Positions 36,541 through 44,925 of a stretch of 64,000 bases of DNA are shown one piece after another; the stretch's first letter is position 1, and the number at the start of each line of letters is the position of its first letter. The notes below the pieces were generated by a model that searched no databases, was not told the origin of the DNA, and was given only the letters and a program-made list of their open reading frames with translations. The stretch covers positions 28,376-92,375 of the forward strand of contig NZ_JANFQF010000024.1 of NCBI RefSeq assembly GCF_024438035.1, written 5' to 3'. The stretch comes from Rhodococcus tibetensis (GTDB taxonomy: Bacteria > Actinomycetota > Actinomycetes > Mycobacteriales > Mycobacteriaceae). Both the position numbers and the translations under genes were made by a program.

Positions 36541-37074
36541 TCACCACTTGGTGGGCGCGTCCCCCGTGTCGAAATCGCCGGCCTCGCGTCGTAGTTCGGC
36601 GAGGATCGCGACGAGCTGCTCGAGCTTGTCGCCGGAAACGCCGGGCTGCGAGAACACCTGGGCGTTGAGCCGCTCGGTGGACTCGACCGCGAGCTTCCGG
36701 CCGGCATCGGTGATCTCGATCAGCGTCGCACGACGGTCACTGGGATGCGGCATGCGCCGAACGAGATTCGCAGACTCCAGCCGGTCGACGGCATTGGTCA
36801 CGCTGGTGGGATGAACTTGCAGTCGGGCGCTGGCCTTCGCCATCGGCAGAGCGCCCGTGCGCGTGAACGTCAGCAGGGTCAGCAGTTCGTACCGTGCGAA
36901 GGTGAGCCCCGAGGGTTTGAGAACCTCCTCGACGCGGGCCATCATGATCTGCTGCGCCCGCATGACAGAAGTCACCGCGGCCATCCCGTCTGCGACATCC
37001 CCCCACCCATGCTTCGTCCACTGCCGGTGGGCCTCTTCGATGGGGTCGAGAGGAAGTGGTGACGGTGGTGGCAT
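36541..37074 (-). CDS. MarR-family transcriptional regulator
   Basis: 177 aa. Winged helix core: LTFARYELLTLLTFTRTG, then MAKASARLQVHPTSVTNAVD (recognition helix) and the wing MPHPSDRRATLIEITDAG, which has the family DxR pattern. The ligand is unknown. It lies 54 bases downstream of a Bcr/CflA-type exporter on the same strand and may be cotranscribed with it, an arrangement that often means the MarR protein controls the exporter. Its N terminus is rich in proline. Confidence 0.9.
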   Translation of the reverse strand: MPPPSPLPLDPIEEAHRQWTKHGWGDVADGMAAVTSVMRAQQIMMARVEEVLKPSGLTFARYELLTLLTFTRTGALPMAKASARLQVHPTSVTNAVDRLESANLVRRMPHPSDRRATLIEITDAGRKLAVESTERLNAQVFSQPGVSGDKLEQLVAILAELRREAGDFDTGDAPTKW

Positions 37075-37128
37075 GCCTCGATCATCCCATGTCGGGTGAC
37101 GGGCGGCGAAAGCGTGCGGAGCGTGTCG

Positions 37129-38382
37129 TCAGCGCGCCTCCGCCCGCGCGGTGGCGAGCAGTGCCACGAGCCCGAGGCCGACGCACATCGTCATGGTGGC
37201 ACCGAGAGCGACTCCCGTATTGCCGAGCACCCCGACGAGCGGAGCGATGAGCGCACCGACGCCGAACTGCAGGGCGCCGAGCATGGCGGCGGCGGTGCCG
37301 GCAGCCTCGCCGTGCCGGCCAAGTGCCAGTGCCGGGGCGTTGGGAAGTACGAACCCGACACCGGCGAGCAGGAACCACAATGGGATGACGAAACCGACCA
37401 GACCACCGAGTTCGAAGTACGCGGTCACCAGCAAGGCGGCGCCCGCTACGGTCGCGAAAGCCAGTGAGGCGATCGTGATCTGCTGGGGTGACCACCGAGC
37501 GAGGGCGCGGACGTTGAGTTGGGAAGCGCCGATCAGCGCGATCGCGCCTGAACTGAACAGCAGCGCGAACTCCTGCTCGTCGAGGCCGTACTGGGTTTGA
37601 AACACGAAGGACGCCCCGGAGACGTAGGCGAACAGCGAGGCCATCCCGACGCTGGAGACCAGTGTGAGCACCATGAACTTCCGGTCACGGAGGAGGCTCT
37701 TGTAGGTCGACAGCACCGAAGACAGGTTGCTCTTGCGTCGTCGCTCCGGTGGGAGCGTCTCCTTCAGGCCGAGTGCGCCGATCAGTGCGGTGAGAGTTCC
37801 GATGACCGCCAGGACGACGAAGATCCCGCGCCAGTCCAGAGCGATGAGAAGCGCGCCGCCGATGCTGGGAGCGAGTACGGGGGCGACACCCAGGACGAGC
37901 ATCAACCGTGACATCACGACCGCGACCATGTTTCCGGTGAACAGGTCACGCACCACGGCAACGGCGACGACGGCTGCTGCGGCGGCGCCGATGCCCTGAA
38001 ACACCCGGAGTGCACCGAGCACGGCGACGGTCGGCGCGAAGACGGCCAGGACCGAGGCGAGGACGTGCAGACCGATCCCGGCGATCAACGGCCGTCGGCG
38101 CCCGAGGCTGTCGGCGAGCGGACCGACGATCAACTGGCCGAGCGCGAGGCCGAGCAGCGTCCCGGTAATGGTCAGCTGCACCGCCGACGACGAGGCGCCG
38201 AGGTCGGTGCCGATGTCGGGGAGGGCGGGCAGGTACATGTCGATGGTGAACGGCCCGAGCGCGATGAGGGCGCCGAGCACCAGCACGATCCGCAGGCTGG
38301 GCCGGTCGGCGCCGGAGCCGGTTGCTGTTTCTGCCGCGAGTCGGGTGGGTGGTGACGCGGAGGTCTCATCTATGGCCGTCAT
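37129..38382 (-). CDS. Bcr/CflA-family MFS drug exporter
   Basis: 417 aa from ATG 38382; a GTG eight codons upstream (38406) is an alternative and neither has a strong ribosome site. Twelve membrane spans. LGALIALGPFTIDMYLPALP is the typical Bcr/CflA span 1, GPLADSLGRRRPL the MFS signature, and RVFQGIGAAAAAVVAVAVVR span 4. It expels drugs such as bicyclomycin, chloramphenicol or sulfonamides in known members. Paired with the MarR gene below it. Confidence 0.88.
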   Translation of the reverse strand: MTAIDETSASPPTRLAAETATGSGADRPSLRIVLVLGALIALGPFTIDMYLPALPDIGTDLGASSSAVQLTITGTLLGLALGQLIVGPLADSLGRRRPLIAGIGLHVLASVLAVFAPTVAVLGALRVFQGIGAAAAAVVAVAVVRDLFTGNMVAVVMSRLMLVLGVAPVLAPSIGGALLIALDWRGIFVVLAVIGTLTALIGALGLKETLPPERRRKSNLSSVLSTYKSLLRDRKFMVLTLVSSVGMASLFAYVSGASFVFQTQYGLDEQEFALLFSSGAIALIGASQLNVRALARWSPQQITIASLAFATVAGAALLVTAYFELGGLVGFVIPLWFLLAGVGFVLPNAPALALGRHGEAAGTAAAMLGALQFGVGALIAPLVGVLGNTGVALGATMTMCVGLGLVALLATARAEAR

Positions 38383-38513
38383 AACGGGGCACAGCAACGA
38401 GGACACCTGGTTTGTTCCCGCAGCGGCGTGTCGGGCCCGATTCCGGGATCAGAATCACGGTGAATGTAAACCTCGTGACGTCGGTTTCCTACGGGCACTA
38501 TCAGCAGTACCAC

Positions 38514-38585
38514 GCGGGTGTGGCTGAGATGGTGAGGCACCGGCCTGCAAAGCCGTTCACACGGGTTCGAGTCCCGTCACTCGCT
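38514..38585 (+). tRNA. tRNA-Cys (anticodon GCA)
   Basis: 72 bases. Acceptor arms GCGGGTG and CACTCGC pair over 7 bp with one G-T; the discriminator is T, as normal for Cys. The anticodon loop CTGCAAA gives GCA, with a stem CCGGC/GCCGT that has one C-T mismatch at its top. The T arm is ACGGG-TTCGAGT-CCCGT. CCA is not encoded. It lies alone between the exporter and TetR genes. Confidence 0.92.
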
Positions 38586-38595
38586 CGCAGTAGAC

Positions 38596-38622
38596 CGGAA
38601 GGCGCACGACGCGCGCCTTCCG
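38596..38622. terminator. hairpin terminator after tRNA-Cys
   Basis: CGGAAGGCGC pairs with GCGCCTTCCG, 10 bp, with a 7-base loop, beginning 10 bases after the tRNA 3' end. Confidence 0.75.
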
Positions 38623-38670
38623 TGCAGTTCGTGGAGGGAACACGTGCCTCCGTCCACGACGGGGTGACGA

Positions 38671-39306
38671 TCACGTGGCAAGGCCGGCCTCGGAGGCAGC
38701 GGCGGCGAGGTCGATGCCCGATACGTCGACACCTGCGGCCGGAAGCAGGCAGTAGAAGCCGCGTTCGCAGAGGTCGATCATTTCACTGCGCGTCATGGTC
38801 GGGTCGTCGACCCAGGACAGAACGATCTCTTCCATGAATGCCTGCCACCCTTGAATCGCTGCCTCGAGTGCCGGGGTCGTCGGCACCCCGAACTGCGCGA
38901 GCGAACTTCCGATCCACTGGGTGAACGTGCGCCGCATTCCCCGATAGATCTTCCGCATGCTTTGGTCCCCGCTGCCCGCCATGCGCATGACGGCGAGGTA
39001 GATCGTCGGGTGTGCGATCACCGCCTCGGCGAACGTTTCGACTCCCGCCCGCAATTGCGCCGGAACGGGAAGTAACGCGTCGGGCGTCATCCGTTGCTGC
39101 AACTCGATGGCCGAGGCTTCGAGCACCGCGTTGCGAAAGCCGTGCTTGTTCTTGAAGTAGTGGAACAGCAGCGGCGAAGAGACACCGGCCTCGGCGGCCA
39201 CCTGGTCCATCGACAGATCGTCGAACGGCACGGCGTCGAGGAGTCGCACGGCGACCTCGAGAATCTGCGCCCGCCGATCTGCGGGGGAGCGGGGAGCGGC
39301 GGCCAT
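38671..39306 (-). CDS. TetR-family regulator
   Basis: 211 aa. The N-terminal HTH is LDAVPFDDLSMDQVAAEAGV followed by SSPLLFHYFKNKHGFRNAVL. The C-terminal ligand domain has no recognised ligand. Transcribed divergently from the amidohydrolase gene with 97 bases between start codons, where an imperfect palindrome occurs. It most likely represses the amidohydrolase/alpha-beta hydrolase pair and itself. Confidence 0.9.
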   Translation of the reverse strand: MAAAPRSPADRRAQILEVAVRLLDAVPFDDLSMDQVAAEAGVSSPLLFHYFKNKHGFRNAVLEASAIELQQRMTPDALLPVPAQLRAGVETFAEAVIAHPTIYLAVMRMAGSGDQSMRKIYRGMRRTFTQWIGSSLAQFGVPTTPALEAAIQGWQAFMEEIVLSWVDDPTMTRSEMIDLCERGFYCLLPAAGVDVSGIDLAAAASEAGLAT

Positions 39307-39347
39307 CTCTGCACTCTAAGGGACCGGTCGCCGCTGCCATTGACTTT

Positions 39348-39361
39348 TACTCAACAGTGTA
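39348..39361. promoter_or_regulatory. candidate TetR operator
   Basis: TACTC-AACA-GTGTA, an imperfect dyad (4 of 5 arm positions pair) within an AT-rich stretch between the divergent TetR and amidohydrolase genes, 42 bases before the latter's ATG. Confidence 0.35.
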
Positions 39362-39403
39362 CGTAACCTCGGGTAACGGCAACTCGGTGTGAGGAGCGCA
39401 ACA

Positions 39404-41191
39404 ATGACGGGTTTCGATGTAGTGGTCAACGACGGGCTGTGGTTCGACGGAACGGGGTCAGTCCCTCGGCGCCGCAACCTGGGCATTCGCGACGGAGTGG
39501 TCGCCAGCGTCTCCATGCGCCCCCTCTCCGTCGGACCCGATACCGAGGTGATCGACGCGGCAGGCAAGTGGGTGGTCCCCGGGTTCGTGGACGTGCACAC
39601 GCACTACGACGCCGAGGTCCTGGTCAGCCCCGGCCTGCCTGAGTCGGTCCGGCACGGCGTCACCACAGTGGTGCTCGGAAACTGCTCGTTGTCGACGGTG
39701 TATTCGACGCCCCGCGAATGCGCCGACCTGTTCAGCCGGGTCGAGGCCGTGCCCCACGACTCGGTGTTGCGCATCCTCGACGAGAACAAGAGCTGGCAGA
39801 GTCCGGCCGAATACGTCGACGCGCTCGAGTCGCTACCGCTCGGTCCCAACGTTGCCGGGTTCATCGGACACTCCGACATTCGCACCCACGTTCTGGGGCT
39901 CGGCCGCGGCACCGACAGGCGAGTGAAGCCCAGTGCCGGCGAACTCGAGCGGATGGGTGCGATGGTCACCGAGGCCCTCGATGCCGGCTTCCTCGGTCTG
40001 TCGTCGATGACCAACGCGCTCGACAAGATCGACGGCGACGAATATCGTTCGCGTTCACTACCTTCCACCTACGCTAGGTGGCGGGAGTTCCGCTTCCTCA
40101 ACCGGATCCTGCGTGAGCGTGGCAAGATCCTGCAGAGCGCGCCGACCATCAACCTCCACCCCAACATTCTGGGGTTCTTCGCCGAGAGTTCGGGTCTCGG
40201 CCGCCGCGGACCCCTCAAGACTTCGCTCCTCTCCGCAGCGGATTCCAAGGCGTATCCGCCGATCGTGTACTTCATGCTCGGTGCTGCCCCGCTGCTCAAC
40301 AGATTCGCCAAGACCGACTTCAAGTGGCAGCACCTGCCCGTGCCGTTCACCGTGTACGCGGACGGCATCGATCTTGTGGTGTTCGAGGAGTTCGGCGCGG
40401 GCGCGGCCGCGCTGCATCTCAAAGACCAGGTGGAGCGCAACGCTCTCTTGCAGGACGAATCCTACCGGCGCCAGTTCCGCAAGGAGTACGACGACAAATT
40501 CAGCCCGCGTATCTGGCACCGCAACTTCTACGACGCCGTCATCGTCGGATGCCCCGACGAGACGCTGATCGGCAGCACCTTCGGTGCGGTCGGTGAGCTG
40601 CGCGGTGTCCATCCGGTCGACGCCTACCTCGACCTCGTCGTGAAGTACGGCACGGACCTGCGGTGGCGGACCACCATCGCCAATCACCGGCCGAAGTTCG
40701 CGAAGAAGCTGGCCGCCAGTTCCGGTGTACAGATGGGTTTCGGGGACGCCGGCGCGCACCTGCGCAACATGGCCTTCTACAACTACCCCATCCGGTTGCT
40801 GAAGCGAGTCAAGGAAGCCCAGTCCGATCGCAAGCCGTTTCTGTCGGTCGAGCGGGCGGTGCACCGCCTCACCGGCGAGCTGGCCGACTGGTACGGGATC
40901 GATGCCGGTCATCTGCGGGAAGGCGATCGTGCGGACCTCGTCGTGATCGACCCTGCCGGACTCGATGGCACGGTCGACGGACTGTTCGAGGCCGAGGTTC
41001 CCGAGTACGGCGGCCTGCGAAGAATGGTCAACCGCAGCGACGCCGCTGCTGTCGCCACCGTGATCAACGGCAAGCTCGTCTACCGGGACGGAGAATTCAC
41101 CGGTGGCTTCGGCGTGCGCAAGACGGGCAAGTTCCTGCGCGCAGGGATGTCGGGTGCGGAAACCGGTGACCGTGTGATGATGGATCGATGA
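39404..41191 (+). CDS. amidohydrolase family 3, D-aminoacylase-like
   Basis: 595 aa; the ATG at 39404 has GAGGAG about 8 bases upstream. Metal site HTHYDAE within GFVDVHTHYDAEVLVSPGLP, a later GHSDIRTHVLGLG, and the C-terminal GFGDAGAHLRNMAFYNYPIR with the catalytic Asp. The family hydrolyses N-acyl-D-amino acids, dihydropyrimidine-type rings or related amides; the long form of about 600 aa is common in mycobacteria and rhodococci without known substrate. The stop overlaps the next hydrolase gene. Likely TetR controlled. Confidence 0.85.
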   Translation: MTGFDVVVNDGLWFDGTGSVPRRRNLGIRDGVVASVSMRPLSVGPDTEVIDAAGKWVVPGFVDVHTHYDAEVLVSPGLPESVRHGVTTVVLGNCSLSTVYSTPRECADLFSRVEAVPHDSVLRILDENKSWQSPAEYVDALESLPLGPNVAGFIGHSDIRTHVLGLGRGTDRRVKPSAGELERMGAMVTEALDAGFLGLSSMTNALDKIDGDEYRSRSLPSTYARWREFRFLNRILRERGKILQSAPTINLHPNILGFFAESSGLGRRGPLKTSLLSAADSKAYPPIVYFMLGAAPLLNRFAKTDFKWQHLPVPFTVYADGIDLVVFEEFGAGAAALHLKDQVERNALLQDESYRRQFRKEYDDKFSPRIWHRNFYDAVIVGCPDETLIGSTFGAVGELRGVHPVDAYLDLVVKYGTDLRWRTTIANHRPKFAKKLAASSGVQMGFGDAGAHLRNMAFYNYPIRLLKRVKEAQSDRKPFLSVERAVHRLTGELADWYGIDAGHLREGDRADLVVIDPAGLDGTVDGLFEAEVPEYGGLRRMVNRSDAAAVATVINGKLVYRDGEFTGGFGVRKTGKFLRAGMSGAETGDRVMMDR

Positions 41192-42036
41192 CAGGGCACG
41201 AACGCGTCACCACGTTCACCCGGGACGGGTTGACTTTCGACGTCCGCGACGAGGGGCCGATCGACGGACTCCCGGTGGTGCTGCTCCACGGTTTCCCACA
41301 GGATTCGAGATCGTGGAACAAGGTGGCGCCGCTGCTGCACCGGCGTGGTGTGCGTACTTTGGCGCCGGATCAGCGCGGGTATTCGCCCGGGGCGCGGCCT
41401 CGGGCCCGGTGGGCGTACCGAATGTCGGAGCTACAGAAGGACATCGCCGCTCTCATCGAACAGGCGGGACTGGGCCCGGTTCATCTCGTGGGCCATGACT
41501 GGGGTGCCGCAGTGGCGTGGGGACTGGCCACGTCACAGCCAGAACTGGTACGCACGCTGACCGCGCTGTCGGTGCCGCACCCCGCTGCGTTCGGGCGCGC
41601 GGTGCTCACCAGCCGTCAGCTGCTGAAATCGTGGTACATGGTGGCCTTCCAGCTGCCGTGGATTCCGGAGCGGGTGATCGCGCCGGACGGTCCCGCGTAC
41701 CGGGTGCTTCTTGCGAGCGGTCAATCCGCGGACGAGGCGAAGCGCGATCTCGAGCCCATGCGCGACCGATCGCGGGCGCAGGGGGCGCTGAACTGGTACC
41801 GGGCAATCCCTTTCGCGTCACCTGGTTCGCTGACCGACAAGGTCCGCGTACCCACCCTCTTCGTGTGGAGTGACGGCGATACAGCGATCGGCCCGGTGGG
41901 TCCGAAACTCACGGCGCAGTTCGTCGATGCCCCGTACACCTTCGAGGTGCTTCACGGGGTCAGTCACTGGATCCCCGACGAAGCACCCGAGCGCGTCGCC
42001 GAGTTGCTCGGCAACCACCTGCTCGGTCAATCGTGA
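41188..42036 (+). CDS. alpha/beta hydrolase, epoxide-hydrolase-like
   Basis: 282 aa, ATG overlapping the previous stop. Oxyanion motif LLHGFPQDSRSWN, the nucleophile elbow LVGHDWGAAVAWGLA with Asp as nucleophile (HDWG), and the final HGVSHWIPDEAP with the catalytic His. The Asp nucleophile points to an epoxide hydrolase or haloalkane-dehalogenase-like enzyme rather than a Ser esterase. The two-gene operon with the amidohydrolase suggests breakdown of one compound, unknown. Confidence 0.85.
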   Translation: MTGHERVTTFTRDGLTFDVRDEGPIDGLPVVLLHGFPQDSRSWNKVAPLLHRRGVRTLAPDQRGYSPGARPRARWAYRMSELQKDIAALIEQAGLGPVHLVGHDWGAAVAWGLATSQPELVRTLTALSVPHPAAFGRAVLTSRQLLKSWYMVAFQLPWIPERVIAPDGPAYRVLLASGQSADEAKRDLEPMRDRSRAQGALNWYRAIPFASPGSLTDKVRVPTLFVWSDGDTAIGPVGPKLTAQFVDAPYTFEVLHGVSHWIPDEAPERVAELLGNHLLGQS

Positions 42037-42151
42037 CACCGCGCGATCCGTTGGTACCCCGGGCGCTCGTCTCGGGGCGTTACTGAGGGCGCTGTCCGCT
42101 GTCGGCGAACTCCGCCGCGAGCGGGAGCGTCATCTGGAAGACTCCGGAGGC

Positions 42152-42496
42152 ATGGAAGCGCAGCACAGACTGACGCTGGTCAGGGCGGACCCGGAGCGAG
42201 AAGCCACTGGGCCCGAACCCGCACCGTTGGTGCGTGAGCTCTATGGCCGAGTGCTCCGGGAGGAGCGACGCGACCAGGACCGGAGCCTCGAAGACGTCGC
42301 CGCAGAAGTCGGCATGTCCAAGCAGTACCTGTCCGAGATCGAACGGGGCAAGAAGGAACCGTCGTCGGAGATCCTGCGTGCTGTGTGCGGCGCCCTCGGG
42401 ATGCCCGTCGAACACCTACTCTTCCGGTCGGGGCGCCGGCTCGGTGCCGTGAACAGGAACACCGGCCGACGCGCCCCCACAATGCTCGCGGCCTAA
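42152..42496 (+). CDS. popR: XRE-family activator, PopR/ClgR-like
   Basis: 114 aa from ATG 42152, whose GGAGG lies too close (1 base), so the true start may be upstream in the same frame. The HTH region [20 protein letters not shown], followed by [20 protein letters not shown], is very like ClgR/PopR activators of clp genes in actinobacteria. It ends in TMLAA. PopR of Streptomyces is destroyed by ClpP through its two C-terminal alanines, and the same end is present here. Its stop overlaps that of the convergent clpP operon by 4 bases. Confidence 0.75.
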   Translation: MEAQHRLTLVRADPEREATGPEPAPLVRELYGRVLREERRDQDRSLEDVAAEVGMSKQYLSEIERGKKEPSSEILRAVCGALGMPVEHLLFRSGRRLGAVNRNTGRRAPTMLAA

Positions 42497-43089
42497 TTCT
42501 CCTTTCCCGTGGTGATCAGCGTGTCGGCCACCCCGTAGTCGATGGCTTCCTGGGCGCTGAATATCCGGTCCCGGTCGGTGTCCTGGCGGAGACGGTCGAC
42601 GCTCTGCCCGCTGTGCTTGCTGAGAATCTCCTCGGTCTGCGAACGGACCCGCAGTATCTCGGCGGCTTGCAGGGCGAGATCGGAGATCGTGCCGCTGCCC
42701 TGAGTGGACGGTTGATGCAGTAGAACTCGGGAATGCGCGAGGACGTGGCGGTGTCCCTTCGTTCCGGCGGCCAGGAGTACGGCGGCAGCCGACGCGGCCT
42801 GTCCCATGCAGAACGTCGCGATGGTCGGCCGCAGGAACTGCATCGTGTCGTAGATGGCGAGCATCGCCGTGGTGGACCCACCGGGTGAGTTGATATACAG
42901 GCCGATTTCCCGATCGGAGCTGTCGGCCTGCAGGTGGAGTAGCTGGGCCATCACCACATTCGCGACGCCGTCGTCGATCTCCGTGCCGAGAAAGACGATC
43001 CGTTCGTTGAGCAGGCGGCTGAAGATGTCGAACGACCTCTCACCCGTCGGCGTCCGCTCGATGACATTCGGGATGGTGTACTGGGACAT
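42493..43089 (-). CDS. clpP: ATP-dependent Clp protease proteolytic subunit (second of pair)
   Basis: 198 aa. Catalytic triad S100 ([13 protein letters not shown]), H125 (VLLHQPSTQ) and D174 (TDRDRIF). It forms a mixed tetradecamer with the upstream ClpP partner and is fed by ClpX or ClpC. No propeptide is visible beyond about 15 residues. Second gene of the clpP pair, 3 bases after the first. With a PopR-like gene opposite, this corresponds to the secondary (clpP3-clpP4-like) pair of Streptomyces rather than the essential clpP1P2 next to tig-clpX. Confidence 0.9.
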   Translation of the reverse strand: MSQYTIPNVIERTPTGERSFDIFSRLLNERIVFLGTEIDDGVANVVMAQLLHLQADSSDREIGLYINSPGGSTTAMLAIYDTMQFLRPTIATFCMGQAASAAAVLLAAGTKGHRHVLAHSRVLLHQPSTQGSGTISDLALQAAEILRVRSQTEEILSKHSGQSVDRLRQDTDRDRIFSAQEAIDYGVADTLITTGKEN

Positions 43090-43092
43090 TGG

Positions 43093-43701
43093 TCAGAGTC
43101 CTATCCGAGGAGCGGTGGTGTGTGGGGCGATCTCGGCGAAGGTCGACACGACCCTGTCGACGATCCCGTACTCACGGGCCTCGTCTGCGGTGAACCAGCG
43201 ATCGCGATCGCTGTCGGCCGCGATCTCCTCGACAGGCCTGCCGGTTTCATCGGCGAGAATCTGCTGGGATTGGCGTTTCATCCGCTCGAGGCTTTCGGCC
43301 TGAATGGCGATGTCGACCGCGGTTCCGCCGATTCCCGCCGAAGGTTGGTGCATCATGATCCGACTGTGCGCCAAGCTGATCCGCTTGCCCTGCGTCCCGG
43401 AGCAGAGGAGCACCTGCCCCATGCTGGCCGCAAAACCCATGGCAACCGTCACCACGTCATTCGGTACCAGTTTCATGGTGTCGTAGACGGCCAGTCCCGC
43501 GAACACGGAACCACCAGGCGAATTGATGTAGATGATGATGTCGCGCTTGGGGTCGGCGGCGGCGAGGAGAACCAATTCGGAGCAGGCACGCTCCGCCATG
43601 GCGTCGTCCACCTCGCCCGTGAGGAGGATGGTCCGTTGACGGAAAAGGCGGTCTGCCAGCAGGTCGCGGTAGTTGAGATCGGGAAGTGCGGCTGTGGTCA
43701 T
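43093..43701 (-). CDS. clpP: ATP-dependent Clp protease proteolytic subunit (first of pair)
   Basis: 202 aa starting MTTAALPDLNYRDLLADRLF; the longer frame upstream is not conserved. Triad S93 (GFAASMGQVLL), H118 (IMMHQPSAGIGG) and D167 (SDRDRWF). Both proteins of the pair keep the catalytic residues. It opens the operon, and a perfect 7-bp dyad lies 40 bases upstream of its ATG. The tig and clpX genes are absent from the surroundings, which supports its being an accessory ClpP set. Confidence 0.9.
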   Translation of the reverse strand: MTTAALPDLNYRDLLADRLFRQRTILLTGEVDDAMAERACSELVLLAAADPKRDIIIYINSPGGSVFAGLAVYDTMKLVPNDVVTVAMGFAASMGQVLLCSGTQGKRISLAHSRIMMHQPSAGIGGTAVDIAIQAESLERMKRQSQQILADETGRPVEEIAADSDRDRWFTADEAREYGIVDRVVSTFAEIAPHTTAPRIGL

Positions 43702-43741
43702 GACGTCAGTACTACCGCCGCATGGGCACTCGATCGGCCAT

Positions 43742-43760
43742 TGTCTGCTGTAGGCAGACA
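43742..43760. promoter_or_regulatory. palindromic operator of the clpP pair
   Basis: TGTCTGC-TGTAG-GCAGACA: perfect 7-bp arms and a 5-base spacer, 40 bases upstream of the first clpP ATG. Given the PopR-like gene at the far end of the operon, this is the best candidate for its binding site. Confidence 0.6.
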
Positions 43761-44244
43761 CGGCATCTCCGCTGGACTCACCCTGACCGAAGGGGACTAG
43801 CGGGTCGTCGACCAGCGGCCGGCCCCCGGGTCGGGGTTGTGACGTACGAGGGTGTCGCCACCAGCGCCGCAGATGTCGACGACGTCACCACCACCTTCGA
43901 TGCGCCACCGTCCATTCGGTCCATGCCAGAACTGGAAGCGCTTGTCGAGGACCTGGTCACTCTGATTGTCGGTTATATGGCCGCGCTGTCGATACGGCGT
44001 GTGATTCTGCCGCTCGGGCAGCCGTGCTGACGGCGACGTATCGGCGGGAAAGAAGTGACGTAGATCGCGCGCGTCGCGGTCACCCCTTCGAGTGTGCGCC
44101 GAACTGGGCATTTACGGGTGAAGGTGACGGCAAGGCTGCGAATTGATGAATTCCGCACGACTCATGACTGAACGACGAAAACAGACCGCTCGGCCAGTGG
44201 ACTTCGGTCTGTCTCCTGACGGCATTGCTGGTTAGGGTGCCCTC
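43761..44244. other. intergenic region with a possible gene remnant
   Basis: 484 bases between the clpP operator and the phosphatase gene. On the minus strand, frame ending at 43797, a stretch of about 45 codons (43797-43940) reads FQFWHGPNGRWRIEGGGDVV and looks protein-like, but no start codon with a ribosome site precedes it, so it may be a decayed gene. The right end should hold the promoter of the 44245 gene. Nothing else is recognised. Confidence 0.3.
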
Positions 44245-44925
44245 ATGCACGTTCTGTTCGTATGTAGCGGCAACGTCTGCCGTTCGCCGATCGCAGAGCG
44301 GTTGACGCACGCCTATGCCGTGGACCGCGGGGTTCCACATCTCACTGCCGAAAGCGCCGGCGTGCGGGCGTTGGTGGGCTTTCCCATCGAGCCGATTGCG
44401 GCGAGCGTGGTGCAGGGACTGGGGGCGAACGCCGACGGGTTCACCGCACGACGCCTGCGCCCCGAGATGATCAAGAGGGCAGACCTCGTTCTCACGATGA
44501 CCGAGCAGATCCGGGATCGCTCGATGGAACTGGTCCTCGGTACGAGCCATTGCACGTTCACGCTGCGGGAAGCCCATCGGATCGCGAGTGACACCGGTGC
44601 CCGGACGGTGGCTGAACTCGCCGTTGCGAGACGGGACTTCGGGCCCGTCGAGAACCCGAACATCAGCGACCCTGTCGGACTGAGCGAGGCGGCGTTTACG
44701 CAGGTGGGCGATCAGATCGCGACGTCGTTGATATCTCTGCTGGATGTACTGGATCTCGAGTCGGGTACGGAGCCCGAGGTCGACGAAGCTATCGACTCGG
44801 AGCCGGCGCGAGTATCGACGCCCGCACCGACGGCGGCACCGACGTTCATGCTGCCGTTGTCGCCGCGACCCCTCGTCGCGGCGCGGGCGGCGTCGTCGAT
44901 CCTCGACTATCCCGTCACGTGGTAG
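44245..44925 (+). CDS. low-molecular-weight protein-tyrosine phosphatase with C-terminal tail
   Basis: 226 aa. The P-loop VCSGNVCRSPIAERL sits at the very N terminus, with catalytic C7 and R13. The general-acid motif is DP in NISDPVGLSE. The catalytic domain ends near residue 175; the remaining 50 residues are acidic then Pro/Ala-rich and are not part of the family fold. Actinobacterial members act on capsule or polysaccharide kinases or are secreted; none of those genes is adjacent. Its last 11 bases overlap the sulfotransferase gene tail to tail. Confidence 0.88.
   Translation: MHVLFVCSGNVCRSPIAERLTHAYAVDRGVPHLTAESAGVRALVGFPIEPIAASVVQGLGANADGFTARRLRPEMIKRADLVLTMTEQIRDRSMELVLGTSHCTFTLREAHRIASDTGARTVAELAVARRDFGPVENPNISDPVGLSEAAFTQVGDQIATSLISLLDVLDLESGTEPEVDEAIDSEPARVSTPAPTAAPTFMLPLSPRPLVAARAASSILDYPVTW

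Noticed and set aside
38514..38585. tRNA-Cys as an integration site for a mobile element
   Set aside because: No integrase, no second copy of the tRNA 3' end and no change of gene style on either side was seen.
43722..44030. A 102-codon plus-strand frame between clpP and the phosphatase
   Set aside because: It begins within the clpP operator region, has no ribosome site and no recognisable domain.
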